A stretch of DNA of 64,000 nt from Erwinia_E haradaeae_H (GTDB taxonomy: Bacteria > Pseudomonadota > Gammaproteobacteria > Enterobacterales > Enterobacteriaceae). Below, one piece after another: positions 37,889-47,164 of this stretch. The notes under the pieces are model-generated. The model was not told where the DNA came from. It saw only the letters and a program-made list of their open reading frames with translations, and did no database searches. The stretch spans positions 310,001 through 374,000 of the forward strand of contig NZ_LR217705.1 of assembly GCF_900698885.1 (NCBI RefSeq), written 5' to 3'. The position numbers and the translations under genes were made by a program. Position 1 is the first letter of the stretch. The number at the start of each line of letters is the position of its first letter.

Positions 37889-38191
37889 TCAGTGCTTATT
37901 ATTAATAATTGTTTGCAAGTTATACAGTGTGATCAGAGCATGGATTTGAGTCGTGATCCCAGAAATAGAAATACATGGTTCTTTTTGATGATGTGCATTA
38001 TTTCTCTGCAAGTGAATTAGTAAAGCTAGGCCACCTGTGTCGACTCGTGTTAATTTGCAGATATCTATGTTATCTACGCATTTCATTATTAAATGACGTT
38101 GCTGCCATAAAGGTAGTAACGTTTTATGCACTAGTGCACCTGTAAGATAGAGGTTTTTTTTCTCTATTTTCCACTTTAGCTGGTTATTCAT
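37889..38191 (-). CDS. mlaB: Phospholipid ABC transporter STAS protein MlaB
   Basis: MlaB is the cytoplasmic STAS-domain subunit of the inner-membrane MlaFEDB complex and is needed for assembly and ATPase activity of MlaF. The 100-residue product resembles E. coli MlaB (97). The functional threonine is conserved as Thr52 in RVDTGGLALLIHLQ, and the LPLWQQR segment aligns. It starts five bases after mlaC and ends the mlaFEDCB run. Sequence outside the STAS core is divergent. Confidence 0.93.
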   Translation of the reverse strand: MNNQLKWKIEKKNLYLTGALVHKTLLPLWQQRHLIMKCVDNIDICKLTRVDTGGLALLIHLQRNNAHHQKEPCISISGITTQIHALITLYNLQTIINNKH

Positions 38192-38196
38192 TCTTA

Positions 38197-38823
38197 TTAT
38201 TTATTCGATTTGATTGAATAATGAGTATAGGATTGCAGTTTTTTTGTTAAACCATTGATACCTTCTTGGCGTAAAATATAACTCCATTCATTTTGTTTAG
38301 TCATAATGATGCTCACACCTTCTACGATAATGTCACAGGCTTGCCAATGACCAGTGATACTGTTTTTGCGCCACTGAAAGTCTAATCGTGTTCTTGGCCC
38401 GCCAGTAGGATCCACAATAGTTATGCGAACAGGAACTATTGTTTCGGTATGAATTGGTTTTTCTGGTGTAATGTAAAAAGACTGTCCTTTATACATTGCT
38501 AACATTTGAGTAGTAATACGAGATACATATATTCTAAAAGCCTTGTAGTAGGTGTTGCGTTGAGCTTTAGTTGTACTTTGGTAATAAGGTCCTAATACTG
38601 ATGCGGCTGCATATTTTATATGTATATAGGGCAAAAGCTCTTCCTCTATAATTTTTTGAAGATAGCATGGATTATGATTAATAATTGTCTTTTCATTTTT
38701 AATTCGATCAAAAGTATGTATGGCAACTGTTGCCATGATTTTATAAGGATTGCTTTGTGTATTTTCTTTTGTTTTTACCTGTGAAGAGAATATTATTATC
38801 AGGATAAGTATAAATTTGAACAT
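38197..38823 (-). CDS. mlaC: Periplasmic phospholipid-binding protein MlaC
   Basis: MlaC carries phospholipids through the periplasm between the outer-membrane MlaA-porin complex and MlaFEDB. The 208-residue product has an N-terminal hydrophobic signal (MFKFILILIIIFSSQVKT) and the Ttg2D-type fold, with QKIIEEELLPYIHIKYAAASVLGPYY near the N-terminal third and WQACDIIVEGVSIIMTKQNEW near the end. AGAGG lies five bases before ATG. It begins 11 bases after mlaD. No mlaA is seen in this window. Confidence 0.93.
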   Translation of the reverse strand: MFKFILILIIIFSSQVKTKENTQSNPYKIMATVAIHTFDRIKNEKTIINHNPCYLQKIIEEELLPYIHIKYAAASVLGPYYQSTTKAQRNTYYKAFRIYVSRITTQMLAMYKGQSFYITPEKPIHTETIVPVRITIVDPTGGPRTRLDFQWRKNSITGHWQACDIIVEGVSIIMTKQNEWSYILRQEGINGLTKKLQSYTHYSIKSNK

Positions 38824-38834
38824 ATTAGCCTCTG

Positions 38835-39386
38835 TTATGGATTATTGATTATCAACCGAGGTTTTGATTTTTTTGGGCTTGTAATATCAGCTATAGAAAG
38901 TCGATGCTTATTATCCGTATCATCATTTTTATATAGAAATTGACCAATTATGTCTTCAAGTACGATAATTGATTTTGTGTCCTGAATAGTTTCGCCATCT
39001 TTTAGCATATTAGTACCTATTTCTGGGTCACTAAAGCCAATGTTGAGCGCTAAATATTGCTCACCCAATAGACCGGAGGTTCGTATTGCCAGTGAACTAG
39101 TATTTGGGATATTATTATATTGTTTTTTAATGTCTATTTGAACTTTTGGTGCGTAAGTATTTGGATCTAGTGTAATGTCGGTCACGCGACCTATTACTAC
39201 ACCTCCAACTTTAACTGGTGAACCTGTTCTTAGGTTACCTACATTATCAAAAGTGGCATATAGCTTCCATGTGGGTGTATTAAATAATGGGCTGATACCA
39301 CTTACTTTAAGACATATAAAAAGAATCGCGCTTAGAGCAACGAGCAGGAATATGCCTACTAAAACTTCATTTTTTTTTGTTTGCAT
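38835..39386 (-). CDS. mlaD: MCE-domain protein MlaD
   Basis: MlaD forms the hexameric MCE ring of the Mla complex, with one N-terminal membrane helix (about residues 8-27) and a periplasmic MCE domain that binds phospholipid. The 183-residue product keeps LYATFDNVGNLRTGSPVKVG, GVVIGRVTDITLDP and SGLLGEQYLALN, all hallmark MCE segments. It starts six bases after mlaE on the minus strand. The length equals that of E. coli MlaD as I recall it. Confidence 0.95.
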   Translation of the reverse strand: MQTKKNEVLVGIFLLVALSAILFICLKVSGISPLFNTPTWKLYATFDNVGNLRTGSPVKVGGVVIGRVTDITLDPNTYAPKVQIDIKKQYNNIPNTSSLAIRTSGLLGEQYLALNIGFSDPEIGTNMLKDGETIQDTKSIIVLEDIIGQFLYKNDDTDNKHRLSIADITSPKKSKPRLIINNP

Positions 39387-39392
39387 TGTATA

Positions 39393-40175
39393 TTAGCGCC
39401 CTGACATTAGCGTTGTCAAAATAAGATCTAGACCAAGTACTGCTAGTGAGGCGTGCACTACAGTTTTTGTGGTGGCTTGACATATTCCTTCAGAGGTTGG
39501 AGTGGCATAATAGCCATTAAACAATGCTATCCATATCACAGTTACAGAAAATATTGCACTTTTAATTGCACAATTTGTAATATCTTGTTTTAAATGAACG
39601 CTATCGTGAATAGCAGTCCAAAAAAAACCAGAATCAATGCCATTCCAAGTCACACCTACTACTGCACAACCCAGAATTCCAACTGAGATAAAGATAAAAG
39701 TTAGTAAAGGCATGCTAATACAGCCAGCCCAAAATCTAGGAGGAATAATGCGTTGTAATGGATCAACCGCCATCATTTCCATGCTCGCAAGTTGTTCAGT
39801 AGCTTTCATGAGACCTATTTCTGCAGTAACAGCTGATCCAGCGCGCCCGGTAAATAAGAGAGCTGTAACTACTGGCCCAAGGTCGCGTAGAAGTGATAGA
39901 GTGACTATCATCCCAAGATCGCTTTCAGTGCCATAAGTTTTCAATACTTGGTATCCCTGCATACTTAAAACCATTCCAATGAATAATCCAGAAATCATAA
40001 CGATTAATAGTGATAAAAATCCAATATTATATAGTTGTTTTACTAATAACGCTATATGTAAGTGACAACGTGGAAGATTAAATAGTGCATGGAATAGTAT
40101 TAATCCAGCTCGCCCTAAGGAAGCGCAAAAGTTAATTATTTTGCAACTCAGTAAAGCCAATAATTTTAGATACAT
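39393..40175 (-). CDS. mlaE: Phospholipid ABC transporter permease MlaE
   Basis: MlaE is the membrane permease of the MlaFEDB phospholipid transporter. The 260-residue product has five or so hydrophobic segments and the conserved family block LLRDLGPVVTALLFTGRAGS followed by AEIGLMKATEQLASMEMMAV, which contacts the ATPase. It ends in VHASLAVLGLDLILTTLMSGR. Its ATG overlaps the mlaF stop by one base, so the two are translationally coupled. Confidence 0.96.
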   Translation of the reverse strand: MYLKLLALLSCKIINFCASLGRAGLILFHALFNLPRCHLHIALLVKQLYNIGFLSLLIVMISGLFIGMVLSMQGYQVLKTYGTESDLGMIVTLSLLRDLGPVVTALLFTGRAGSAVTAEIGLMKATEQLASMEMMAVDPLQRIIPPRFWAGCISMPLLTFIFISVGILGCAVVGVTWNGIDSGFFWTAIHDSVHLKQDITNCAIKSAIFSVTVIWIALFNGYYATPTSEGICQATTKTVVHASLAVLGLDLILTTLMSGR

Positions 40176-40987
40176 TATTGTATGCCTTTTCTTGATCCAA
40201 TTAAATCTTGTAGATAATCCCTAGAAGGAAAGAAGCATGGTATATGTTCCTCAGTAATACCGTTAATAAATTGACGGGCTCGGGTGTTATGATGTTTACG
40301 CAGTTCTTCTGTTGTGCCTTGCGCTAATACTATCTTATCTGCTATAATATACGCATAGTTCGCAAAACTAAGAACCTCCAAAACATTATGAGATACAATA
40401 ATAAAGGTTATATCTAAAGAATGTTGAAGATTTTTAATTAACTTAATTAAAGCACTTGTAGTAACAGGATCTTGGCCAACAAAAGGCTCGTCGAGCATAA
40501 TTAAATCTGGCTCTAGAGCAATAGCACGCGCCAATGCAGCTCTCCTTATCATTCCACCTGATAACTCAGAGGGCTTTAAATGTGCAGCCCCCCGCAATCC
40601 AACAGATTCTAGTTTCATTATTACTACGCTTTCTAGTAATTGTATTGGTAGATAAGAATGTTCTCGAAGCGGCCAGGCAACATTATCAAATACATTAAGA
40701 TCTGTGAATAGAGCGCCAGATTGAAATAACATGCTCATCTTTTTTCGTGTCTCATACAAACATGAATTAGAAAGAGCAGGGATATTTTTACCGTTAAACC
40801 ATATTTCTCCGCGTTGCGGATGGATCTGTCCTCCAATTAATCTTAATAATGTGCTTTTTCCGATGCCGGATGGTCCTATAATAGCTGTTATTTTTCCTCT
40901 AGGCACGGAAATAGAAATATTATCAAAAATTAATAAATTATTATAAGCAAAATTTAGGTTTTTGATTTCTACTATGTTTTGTTTCAT
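40175..40987 (-). CDS. mlaF: Phospholipid ABC transporter ATP-binding protein MlaF
   Basis: MlaF is the ATPase driving the Mla complex, which removes mislocalised phospholipids from the outer leaflet of the outer membrane. The 270-residue product has Walker A GPSGIGKST (residues 38-46), the Q-loop region MSMLFQSGALF, the ABC signature LSGGM, and Walker B LIMLDEPFVGQDP with the catalytic glutamate. It is first in mlaFEDCB, and all five genes are intact and tightly packed. In E. coli yrbG diverges upstream; here that position is empty. Confidence 0.96.
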   Translation of the reverse strand: MKQNIVEIKNLNFAYNNLLIFDNISISVPRGKITAIIGPSGIGKSTLLRLIGGQIHPQRGEIWFNGKNIPALSNSCLYETRKKMSMLFQSGALFTDLNVFDNVAWPLREHSYLPIQLLESVVIMKLESVGLRGAAHLKPSELSGGMIRRAALARAIALEPDLIMLDEPFVGQDPVTTSALIKLIKNLQHSLDITFIIVSHNVLEVLSFANYAYIIADKIVLAQGTTEELRKHHNTRARQFINGITEEHIPCFFPSRDYLQDLIGSRKGIQ

Positions 40988-41678
40988 ATGATCTGTAAAT
41001 ATCTCTACTAGTATTATTGTTGTGAGATAATAGTTGCGCGCTAGTTAGATTTTCTAAAAATTCTAAGATGTCATTCTGGCATATTATTTCTAATATATAA
41101 AATATATTATGCATTTATATCATGTGTTTAATATATGTGAGTGTTTTTGATAAAATATTATATTGAATATCATTTTTATTTATTAGGTATTAGGGCTGGA
41201 TCATTGATTGTCTACCTAAGATAATAAATAGAACTTCTAGTTATTATATAACTTATGTATGATTAATTTGGTTAAAAATATTTTCACAGTTTTTCTGCGC
41301 GGTAGCATGAATATTTTTTGTATATCTGAATTTATCAGGACATAGCCATTCCTATAAAAGTTATTTGTTTTTGATTAGTAGAAACTAAAAATTTATAAAA
41401 TATTGCTCCATAGTTAAATTATACAACGATCACGATTTTTTTTTAAAATATATACTGATATTAGGTCATGATTATAAATCTCATGTTATTTTCTGAAAAC
41501 TTATGTAAAATTATAGATTTTTTAGTATATACATCATCATAGTGTTAATGTTTTTATAAGTAAACGCGGAAATCTGCACATTTATGTTTTAGATTGAATA
41601 TAATACGTTAATAATTTTGTTTTTAATTAAAATCATTGACTTACGATATGGATCGTTGAGACTTAATATGGATTTTTT
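40988..41678. other. Non-coding stretch between divergent mlaF and paeA
   Basis: About 0.7 kb of AT-rich DNA between two divergent genes, so promoters for both should be here. None is clear enough to call. No trace of yrbG, which occupies this place in E. coli, was recognised. Confidence 0.45.
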
Positions 41679-42983
41679 ATGTTAGATAGTTTTCTTATAA
41701 TAATACTACTTATTTTGGTTAGTTCATTTTTTTCGATTTCAGAAATTTCCCTGGCGGCAGCTCGAAAAATTAAGCTTAAGATTTTAGCTGATGATGGTAA
41801 TATTAATGCGCAGCATGTGCTTAATATACAAGAAAATCCTGGTATGTTTTTTACTGTAATACAAATTGGTGTGAACGCAGTAGCAATTTTAGGTGGCATC
41901 GTTGGTGATACAGCTTTTTCTCCAGCATTTTTTACGATTTTTGTGCATATAGTTCGCGTTGATGTTGCAGAGCGTCTTAGTTTTATATGTTCATTTACAC
42001 TTACTACCAGTCTATTTATATTATTCGCTGATTTATTTCCTAAGCGTTTAGGAATGAATTCTCCCGAAAAAATGTCACTCAAAATTATTCATTTAATGCG
42101 TGTGTGTCTATTTATTTTTCGTCCACTTGTGTGGTTTTTTAATGGCGGCGCTACTATTATATTTCGAATTTTTAAAATACCAATGGTGCGTCAGGATGAA
42201 ATTACATCTGATGATATATACGCTATAGTTGAAGCAGGAGCATTAGCTGGTGTATTGCGAAAACAAGAACATGAACTGATTGAAAATGTATTTGAACTAG
42301 AGTCACGGGCAGTGACTTCTGCCATGACTCCACGTGAAAACGTGGTTTGGTTTGACCTCGATGAAGATGAATGTAGTTTAAAAAAGAAGATTGCCTGTCA
42401 TCCGCATTCAAAATTTTTAGTTTGTAGTGATGATATTGATCACATCATTGGTTATATAGATTCAAAAGAGCTTCTAATGCGCGTTCTCAGTCACCAGCCT
42501 TTATCTTTAAATAGCAACATACAGATTTGCTCTGCGCTTATTGTACCAGATACTCTTCGATTATCTGAAGCTTTAGAAAGTTTTAAGACCGTCGGAGAGG
42601 ATTTTGCAGTCATCATAAATGAGTATGCACTAGTAGTGGGCATTATTACTCTTAATGATGTGATGACAACCTTAACGGGTGATTTAGCCGGACAAGGATT
42701 AGAAGACCAGATTATTGCGCGAGACGCAAGTTCATGGTTAATTGAAGGTAGCACCCCGATTGATGATGTTATGCGTGTATTGCAGATTGATTCTTTTCCT
42801 GATTCAGAAAATTATGAAACTATTGGTGGTTTTATGATGTTTATGTTGCGAAAAATCCCTAAACGTACTGATTTTATAAAATTAAAAGGATATAAATTTG
42901 AGGTGGTCGATATTGATAGTTACCGGATTGACCAGCTTCTGGTGACACGTGTTGATTTTACGCATATACACCATCTACATTAA
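41679..42983 (+). CDS. paeA: Polyamine export protein PaeA (YtfL), CorC/HlyC family
   Basis: PaeA is an inner-membrane protein that in E. coli and Salmonella exports cadaverine and putrescine and protects stationary-phase cells. The 434-residue product (447 in E. coli) has a DUF21 membrane domain to about residue 190, with MFFTVIQIGVNAVAILGGIVGD. A CBS pair follows (GVLRKQEHELIENVFELE, then NEYALVVGIITLNDVMTTL). A CorC_HlyC domain ends the protein (ENYETIGGFMMFMLRKIPKR). Similarity to YtfL is high throughout. In E. coli ytfL lies next to tamA-tamB; here it is about 17 kb away. Confidence 0.93.
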   Translation: MLDSFLIIILLILVSSFFSISEISLAAARKIKLKILADDGNINAQHVLNIQENPGMFFTVIQIGVNAVAILGGIVGDTAFSPAFFTIFVHIVRVDVAERLSFICSFTLTTSLFILFADLFPKRLGMNSPEKMSLKIIHLMRVCLFIFRPLVWFFNGGATIIFRIFKIPMVRQDEITSDDIYAIVEAGALAGVLRKQEHELIENVFELESRAVTSAMTPRENVVWFDLDEDECSLKKKIACHPHSKFLVCSDDIDHIIGYIDSKELLMRVLSHQPLSLNSNIQICSALIVPDTLRLSEALESFKTVGEDFAVIINEYALVVGIITLNDVMTTLTGDLAGQGLEDQIIARDASSWLIEGSTPIDDVMRVLQIDSFPDSENYETIGGFMMFMLRKIPKRTDFIKLKGYKFEVVDIDSYRIDQLLVTRVDFTHIHHLH

Positions 42984-44005
42984 GATTATAAAACAGACCA
43001 AAAAGAGCATATTATGTACGTCAATTATATTTCATTTATTATAGGATATAATGTCACATTCTTTGCAAAATTAATATATTACATATTAAGATATTGCAAG
43101 TATTAATGTGCAAATTATATAGTTATAGACATAGTGTAGTGCAAAAAAGCATTGTAGATTATTTTAATATAAAGAGACATAGTAGTGATTTATTATCATA
43201 TAGCGTTTAGTCATATCATAAATAGTTCGCTCTCTAATGCGAGTATGTATATGTTATTTTAATTGGAGATTAATATAGCAGAACGTCATGCTAAATGACG
43301 TGACGGTAAGGTATTTTACATAATTCGATCCTAGCTATTTCTATCATGGCTATGAGATCGAGTAGATAAAAATTTTAATTATCTCAAAAATTTTTAGCTG
43401 ATCAGTGATTATCAGGATCATTATTAGCGTATGAAAAACTCATCTTTTGATTAAGAATTGTTTTCTTAAAAAACTATAAATTTTGTATTGATGTACTTAG
43501 TGCAATCTGTTATTAATAATCATGCTAGAGATATAGAAGTTTAAAAATTTTTTAACTAATCAGTCATAGATGCTATGGTTATCGTCTATCCTATATGATA
43601 TAGGATAGAGTATGTAAAATATCATATATATATGAAATATAACTGAAAAATATAACTGAATATAGACAATACAAAACAATAAGCCATCTTGGATAAATAC
43701 TTCTAATAATATCATTATAGAATGTATGATATGCGAATTGGGTAAAAATTTGAGTATTGAGAATATAAAGTTATAATGTATTGTACTGGTACAGTACACA
43801 TTTATGTTATAAATTAGATATTAACATGTATACTATGATGGTATCAGATATAGTTTGATTGAGTTGTTAGATATTAAGAACTTTCCTTTATTTTTAATAT
43901 AAAATCTTTTTTATAATAGTTGTAATTATTATTAAAATCGCTTTTTAGACTAAAAGTTTAATTTTTCTTAAAAATATAATATTATGACTTATGCATACAT
44001 GAGGT
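42984..44005. other. Non-coding stretch between paeA and gshB
   Basis: About 1 kb without an intact gene. It contains a perfect inverted repeat CTATCCTATAT-G-ATATAGGATAG (43586-43608) and a 13-base tandem duplication (43635-43660). In E. coli rsmE precedes gshB, and a likely scrap of its 3-prime end lies at 44006-44041. Confidence 0.5.
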
Positions 44006-44041
44006 ATTTATTTAGGTACTAAAAAATGAAGGAGATTGACA
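44006..44041 (+). pseudogene. rsmE: Probable 3-prime scrap of rsmE (16S rRNA m3U1498 methyltransferase)
   Basis: Directly before gshB, where E. coli has rsmE, one frame reads IYLGTKK-stop-RRLT. This aligns without gaps to ILLGPRVLRTET of the RsmE knot region: I, L, G, R and T are identical, and several changes, including leucine to stop, fit single base substitutions. The rest of rsmE is not recognisable. The match is short, so the call rests on position plus these residues. Confidence 0.42.
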
Positions 44042-44056
44042 GGAGTAATAAGAGGG

Positions 44057-45019
44057 ATGATTAAGCTAGGTATAGTAATGGATCCAATTACCTCGATTAA
44101 TTTAAAAAAAGATTCTAGTATAGCGATGTTAATAGAGGCAAAGTTTCGTGGTTATGAAGTACATTATATGGAAATGCCTGATTTATACTTATATAAGGGT
44201 GATGGGCGTGCTCGTACGCGATTAATTAATATAATTATACAAAATAATAATTCTCCTTATTTTTCTTTTACAAATGAACAAGATATAGCGTTATCTAGTC
44301 TGGATGTAATACTCATGCGAAAAAATCCTCCATTCGATGCTGAGTTTTTATATTCTACTTATATTTTAGAGCGAGCTGAGGAACAAGGTGTTCTTGTTAT
44401 TAACAAACCGCAGAGTTTGCGTGATTGTAATGAAAAATTATTTACTTTATGGTTTTCTGATCTCATACCAGAGACATTAGTGACCAGGAATATTATAAAA
44501 ATTCGTGAATTTTGGCAAAGGAATCATGATATTATAGTTAAGCCATTAGATGGAATGGGGGGTTTATCTATTTTTCGTATTAAAAAAGACGATTCAAATG
44601 TATCAGTAATTCTTGAGACTATAACTAAATATGGCAGTGTATATTGCATGTCACAAGAATATTTACCATCGATTCTGGATGGTGATAAGCGTGTTCTTGT
44701 CATAGATGGTCAAGCCGTACCATATTGCTTGGCTCGTATACCACAAGTAGGTGAAGTACGGGGTAATCTTGCAGCTGGTGGTTATGGAGAAGTGCGCATG
44801 CTATCTGAAAGTGATAGAAAAATCGTAGATCGCGTATCCCCAACATTGCAAAAAAAAGGTCTTATGTTTGTTGGATTAGATATTATAGGTAACAAATTAA
44901 CTGAAATTAATGTCACGAGTCCAACCTGTATTTGTGAGATTGAGGCCGCTCTATCAATATCAATTAGTGGACTATTGATGGATGTTATCGAAAAACGTTT
45001 ACCTAAATGCTTTCTATAA
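44057..45019 (+). CDS. gshB: Glutathione synthetase
   Basis: GshB joins glycine to gamma-glutamylcysteine with ATP to make glutathione. The 320-residue ATP-grasp protein (316 in E. coli) begins MIKLGIVMDPITSINLKKDS. It carries NKPQSLRDCNEKLFT, the glycine-rich IVKPLDGMGGLSIFR loop and FVGLDIIGNKLTEINVTSPT. The frame opens at a TTG (44036), but ATG 44057 matches E. coli and has AGGAG at 44041-44045. It leads gshB-yqgE-ruvX as in enterics. gshA is not in this window. Confidence 0.95.
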   Translation: MIKLGIVMDPITSINLKKDSSIAMLIEAKFRGYEVHYMEMPDLYLYKGDGRARTRLINIIIQNNNSPYFSFTNEQDIALSSLDVILMRKNPPFDAEFLYSTYILERAEEQGVLVINKPQSLRDCNEKLFTLWFSDLIPETLVTRNIIKIREFWQRNHDIIVKPLDGMGGLSIFRIKKDDSNVSVILETITKYGSVYCMSQEYLPSILDGDKRVLVIDGQAVPYCLARIPQVGEVRGNLAAGGYGEVRMLSESDRKIVDRVSPTLQKKGLMFVGLDIIGNKLTEINVTSPTCICEIEAALSISISGLLMDVIEKRLPKCFL

Positions 45020-45101
45020 TAGAGCGTTATCCTTTATATAGAGAGATTTCTTTTGATAATACCTAAAATAATAGGTATTTAATAAATGCAGAATATTTAG
45101 T

Positions 45102-45665
45102 ATGAATTTACAAAATCATTTTTTAATTGCTATGCCAACTTTAAAAACTCCGTTATTTAAGCGGGCAGTTGTCTATATTTTTGAACATAATTCTGATGGG
45201 GCTATGGGATTAATTGTTAACAAACCTATGGATAATCTTATGGTTTCAGGGATGCTTCAAAAATTAAAAATTGTTCACTCTTCTAAAGTATCTAAGATTA
45301 AGTTAAATAAACCAGTTTTTTCTGGAGGTCCGTTAGCAGAAGACCGAGGGTTTATTTTACACTCAGCACAACAAACCTTTTCTTCTAGTATGCGTGTTTC
45401 AGATGATACGATAATGACCACATCTCGCGACGTTCTAGAAACTTTAGGTACTGATGAGCAACCTGATGATGTGTTAGTTGCTTTAGGTTGCTGTGCATGG
45501 GGACAAGGTCCATTAGAGCAAGAGTTAATGGAGAATGCTTGGTTAACCACTACTGCAAACAGTAATGTGTTATTTCGCACGCCTATAGCATCAAGATGGA
45601 ACGCAGCAGCTAAGAATCTTGGTATTGATATGTATAATATTGTTAGCGAAGCGGGCCATGCGTGA
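45102..45665 (+). CDS. yqgE: UPF0301 / AlgH-like protein YqgE
   Basis: YqgE belongs to the UPF0301 (AlgH) family, widely conserved and of uncertain role. The 187-residue product has the E. coli length and aligns throughout: MNLQNHFLIAMPTL, GAMGLIVNKPMDNL, GGPLAEDRGFILH, DVLETLGTDEQPDDVLVALG and the final AGHA. It lies between gshB and ruvX as in E. coli, and its stop overlaps the ruvX start in TGATG. Retention in a reduced genome suggests a useful function, but none can be read from the sequence. Confidence 0.93.
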   Translation: MNLQNHFLIAMPTLKTPLFKRAVVYIFEHNSDGAMGLIVNKPMDNLMVSGMLQKLKIVHSSKVSKIKLNKPVFSGGPLAEDRGFILHSAQQTFSSSMRVSDDTIMTTSRDVLETLGTDEQPDDVLVALGCCAWGQGPLEQELMENAWLTTTANSNVLFRTPIASRWNAAAKNLGIDMYNIVSEAGHA

Positions 45666-46096
45666 TGCTCAATCAGACATTTTTATCATTTGATTTTGGT
45701 ATAAAAAGTATTGGAGTTGCTACTGGTCAGCGTATTACTCGTACAGCATATCCGCTAAAAGCGATAAAAGCACAATTTGGTACACCTGACTGGAAGCAAG
45801 TAGATTGTCTTTTTCAAGAGTGGAAACCAACTCACATTGTGGTAGGCTTGCCACTTAACATGGATGGAAGTAGGCAGCCTTTTACAGAAAAAACATCTTT
45901 TTTTGCACAGTGTCTTAATGAACGTTATAAAATAACGGTAGATCTACATGATGAGCGTTTAAGTACAGTTGAAGCGCGTGCGAAAATATTTAAACAAGGA
46001 GGGTTTTCCGCTTTACTTCAAAAAGATTTTATTGATTCACTTTCTGCTGCAATTATTTTAGAAAGTTGGTTAGAGCATTCGCATTATCAGATTTAA
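45665..46096 (+). CDS. ruvX: Putative pre-16S rRNA nuclease (RuvX/YqgF)
   Basis: YqgF is an RNase H-like nuclease implicated in 5-prime maturation of 16S rRNA; the RuvX name comes from an earlier Holliday-junction proposal. The 143-residue product begins with the strand carrying the first acidic residue (FLSFDFGIKSIGVATGQ). It continues with HIVVGLPLNMDGSRQP and the DERLSTVEA motif, then the terminal acidic helix (DFIDSLSAAIILESW). ATG 45665 overlaps the yqgE stop. A GTG at 45662 would add one residue. Confidence 0.94.
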   Translation: MLNQTFLSFDFGIKSIGVATGQRITRTAYPLKAIKAQFGTPDWKQVDCLFQEWKPTHIVVGLPLNMDGSRQPFTEKTSFFAQCLNERYKITVDLHDERLSTVEARAKIFKQGGFSALLQKDFIDSLSAAIILESWLEHSHYQI

Positions 46097-46255
46097 AGAT
46101 TTGTTAGAGCGATTTTAGCGCACCAAAGTTTTTATTTTCGAAAAATTAAGAGATTTTTATTAGTTTATGTTTGTATCATAGGGATGTAAATTTAATAAAG
46201 ATATTATTCTATATTTATAGAATGAACTTTAAAAATAAATATAATACATTAAAAA

Positions 46256-47164
46256 TTAGAAATTAGTAATATTATCGTTTTGCATACGATTTTCTATTTT
46301 GTTTAAAGCTTCAATGCGTTTATCAAGTGACGGATGTGACATAAAAAGTTCACTGATCCATTTGGATTTACCATGAATACAAAATGCCATCAGATTACCA
46401 GGCTCTTCTGGCTCGTAACTAGTTTTTAAACGTTGTAAGGCGGCAATCATTTTTTTACATCCAACTAAGCGAGCCGCGTCTGCGTCAGCATAGAATTCAC
46501 GATGACGTGAAAACCACATGGTAATAATGCTAGCAAGCACGCCAAAGACAAGCTCAAGTATTGTAGAAACAAGCAAATAAATCATGGGATGACCATTGGT
46601 CTTTTCTTCTTCAGGATCATCTGAATCTGAGCCAAAACCTGATACCAGTTGAGCTATAATTCGCGATATAAAAATTACAAAAGTATTTACAACTCCTTGA
46701 ATTAAGGTCATAGTGACCATATCACCATTAGCGATATGGCTAATTTCATGTGCTAAAACTGCTTCAGATTCATCACGGCTCATGTTTTTTAGTAGGCCAG
46801 AAGATACTGCAATTAATGAGGAATTACGGCGTGCACCAGTAGCGAAAGCATTAATGTCTAGCGCATGATAGATAGCAATTTGTGGAGTGGTGATGCCTAC
46901 TCTTTTTGATTGTAGGGAGATAGTCTCTACTAACCAGTTTTCAGTTTCATTACGAGGATTCTGAATTATTTCACCACCAACCGAACGTAACGCCATCCAT
47001 TTTGACATCAATAACGAAACTATAGCCCCACCAAAACCAAATAGGCCGGACATGATTATAAGACCAGTCAAACTGTTTGACCTCACCCCTGTTAAGCTCA
47101 GAATGAATCCAAATACTAACATGACAGCAAGGTTAGTTAGGAGGAATAGAGCAATACGTATCAT
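46256..47164 (-). CDS. htpX: Membrane zinc metalloprotease HtpX
   Basis: HtpX is an inner-membrane M48 protease that works with FtsH in membrane protein quality control. The 302-residue product (293 in E. coli) has two N-terminal membrane helices, the zinc motif HEISH (residues 139-143) within VLAHEISHIANGDMVTMTL, two further hydrophobic segments, and the glutamate-bearing SRHREFYADADAARL. AAGGAG precedes ATG by about ten bases. In E. coli prc lies just upstream; here a 2.6 kb empty stretch does. With rseP lost, it is one of the few membrane proteases seen here. Confidence 0.95.
   Translation of the reverse strand: MIRIALFLLTNLAVMLVFGFILSLTGVRSNSLTGLIIMSGLFGFGGAIVSLLMSKWMALRSVGGEIIQNPRNETENWLVETISLQSKRVGITTPQIAIYHALDINAFATGARRNSSLIAVSSGLLKNMSRDESEAVLAHEISHIANGDMVTMTLIQGVVNTFVIFISRIIAQLVSGFGSDSDDPEEEKTNGHPMIYLLVSTILELVFGVLASIITMWFSRHREFYADADAARLVGCKKMIAALQRLKTSYEPEEPGNLMAFCIHGKSKWISELFMSHPSLDKRIEALNKIENRMQNDNITNF

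Noticed and set aside
43560..43799. 79-codon minus-strand frame upstream of gshB
   Set aside because: It is almost all Ile, Tyr, Phe and Leu, as expected from translating AT-rich spacer, and it spans a tandem duplication and a palindrome.
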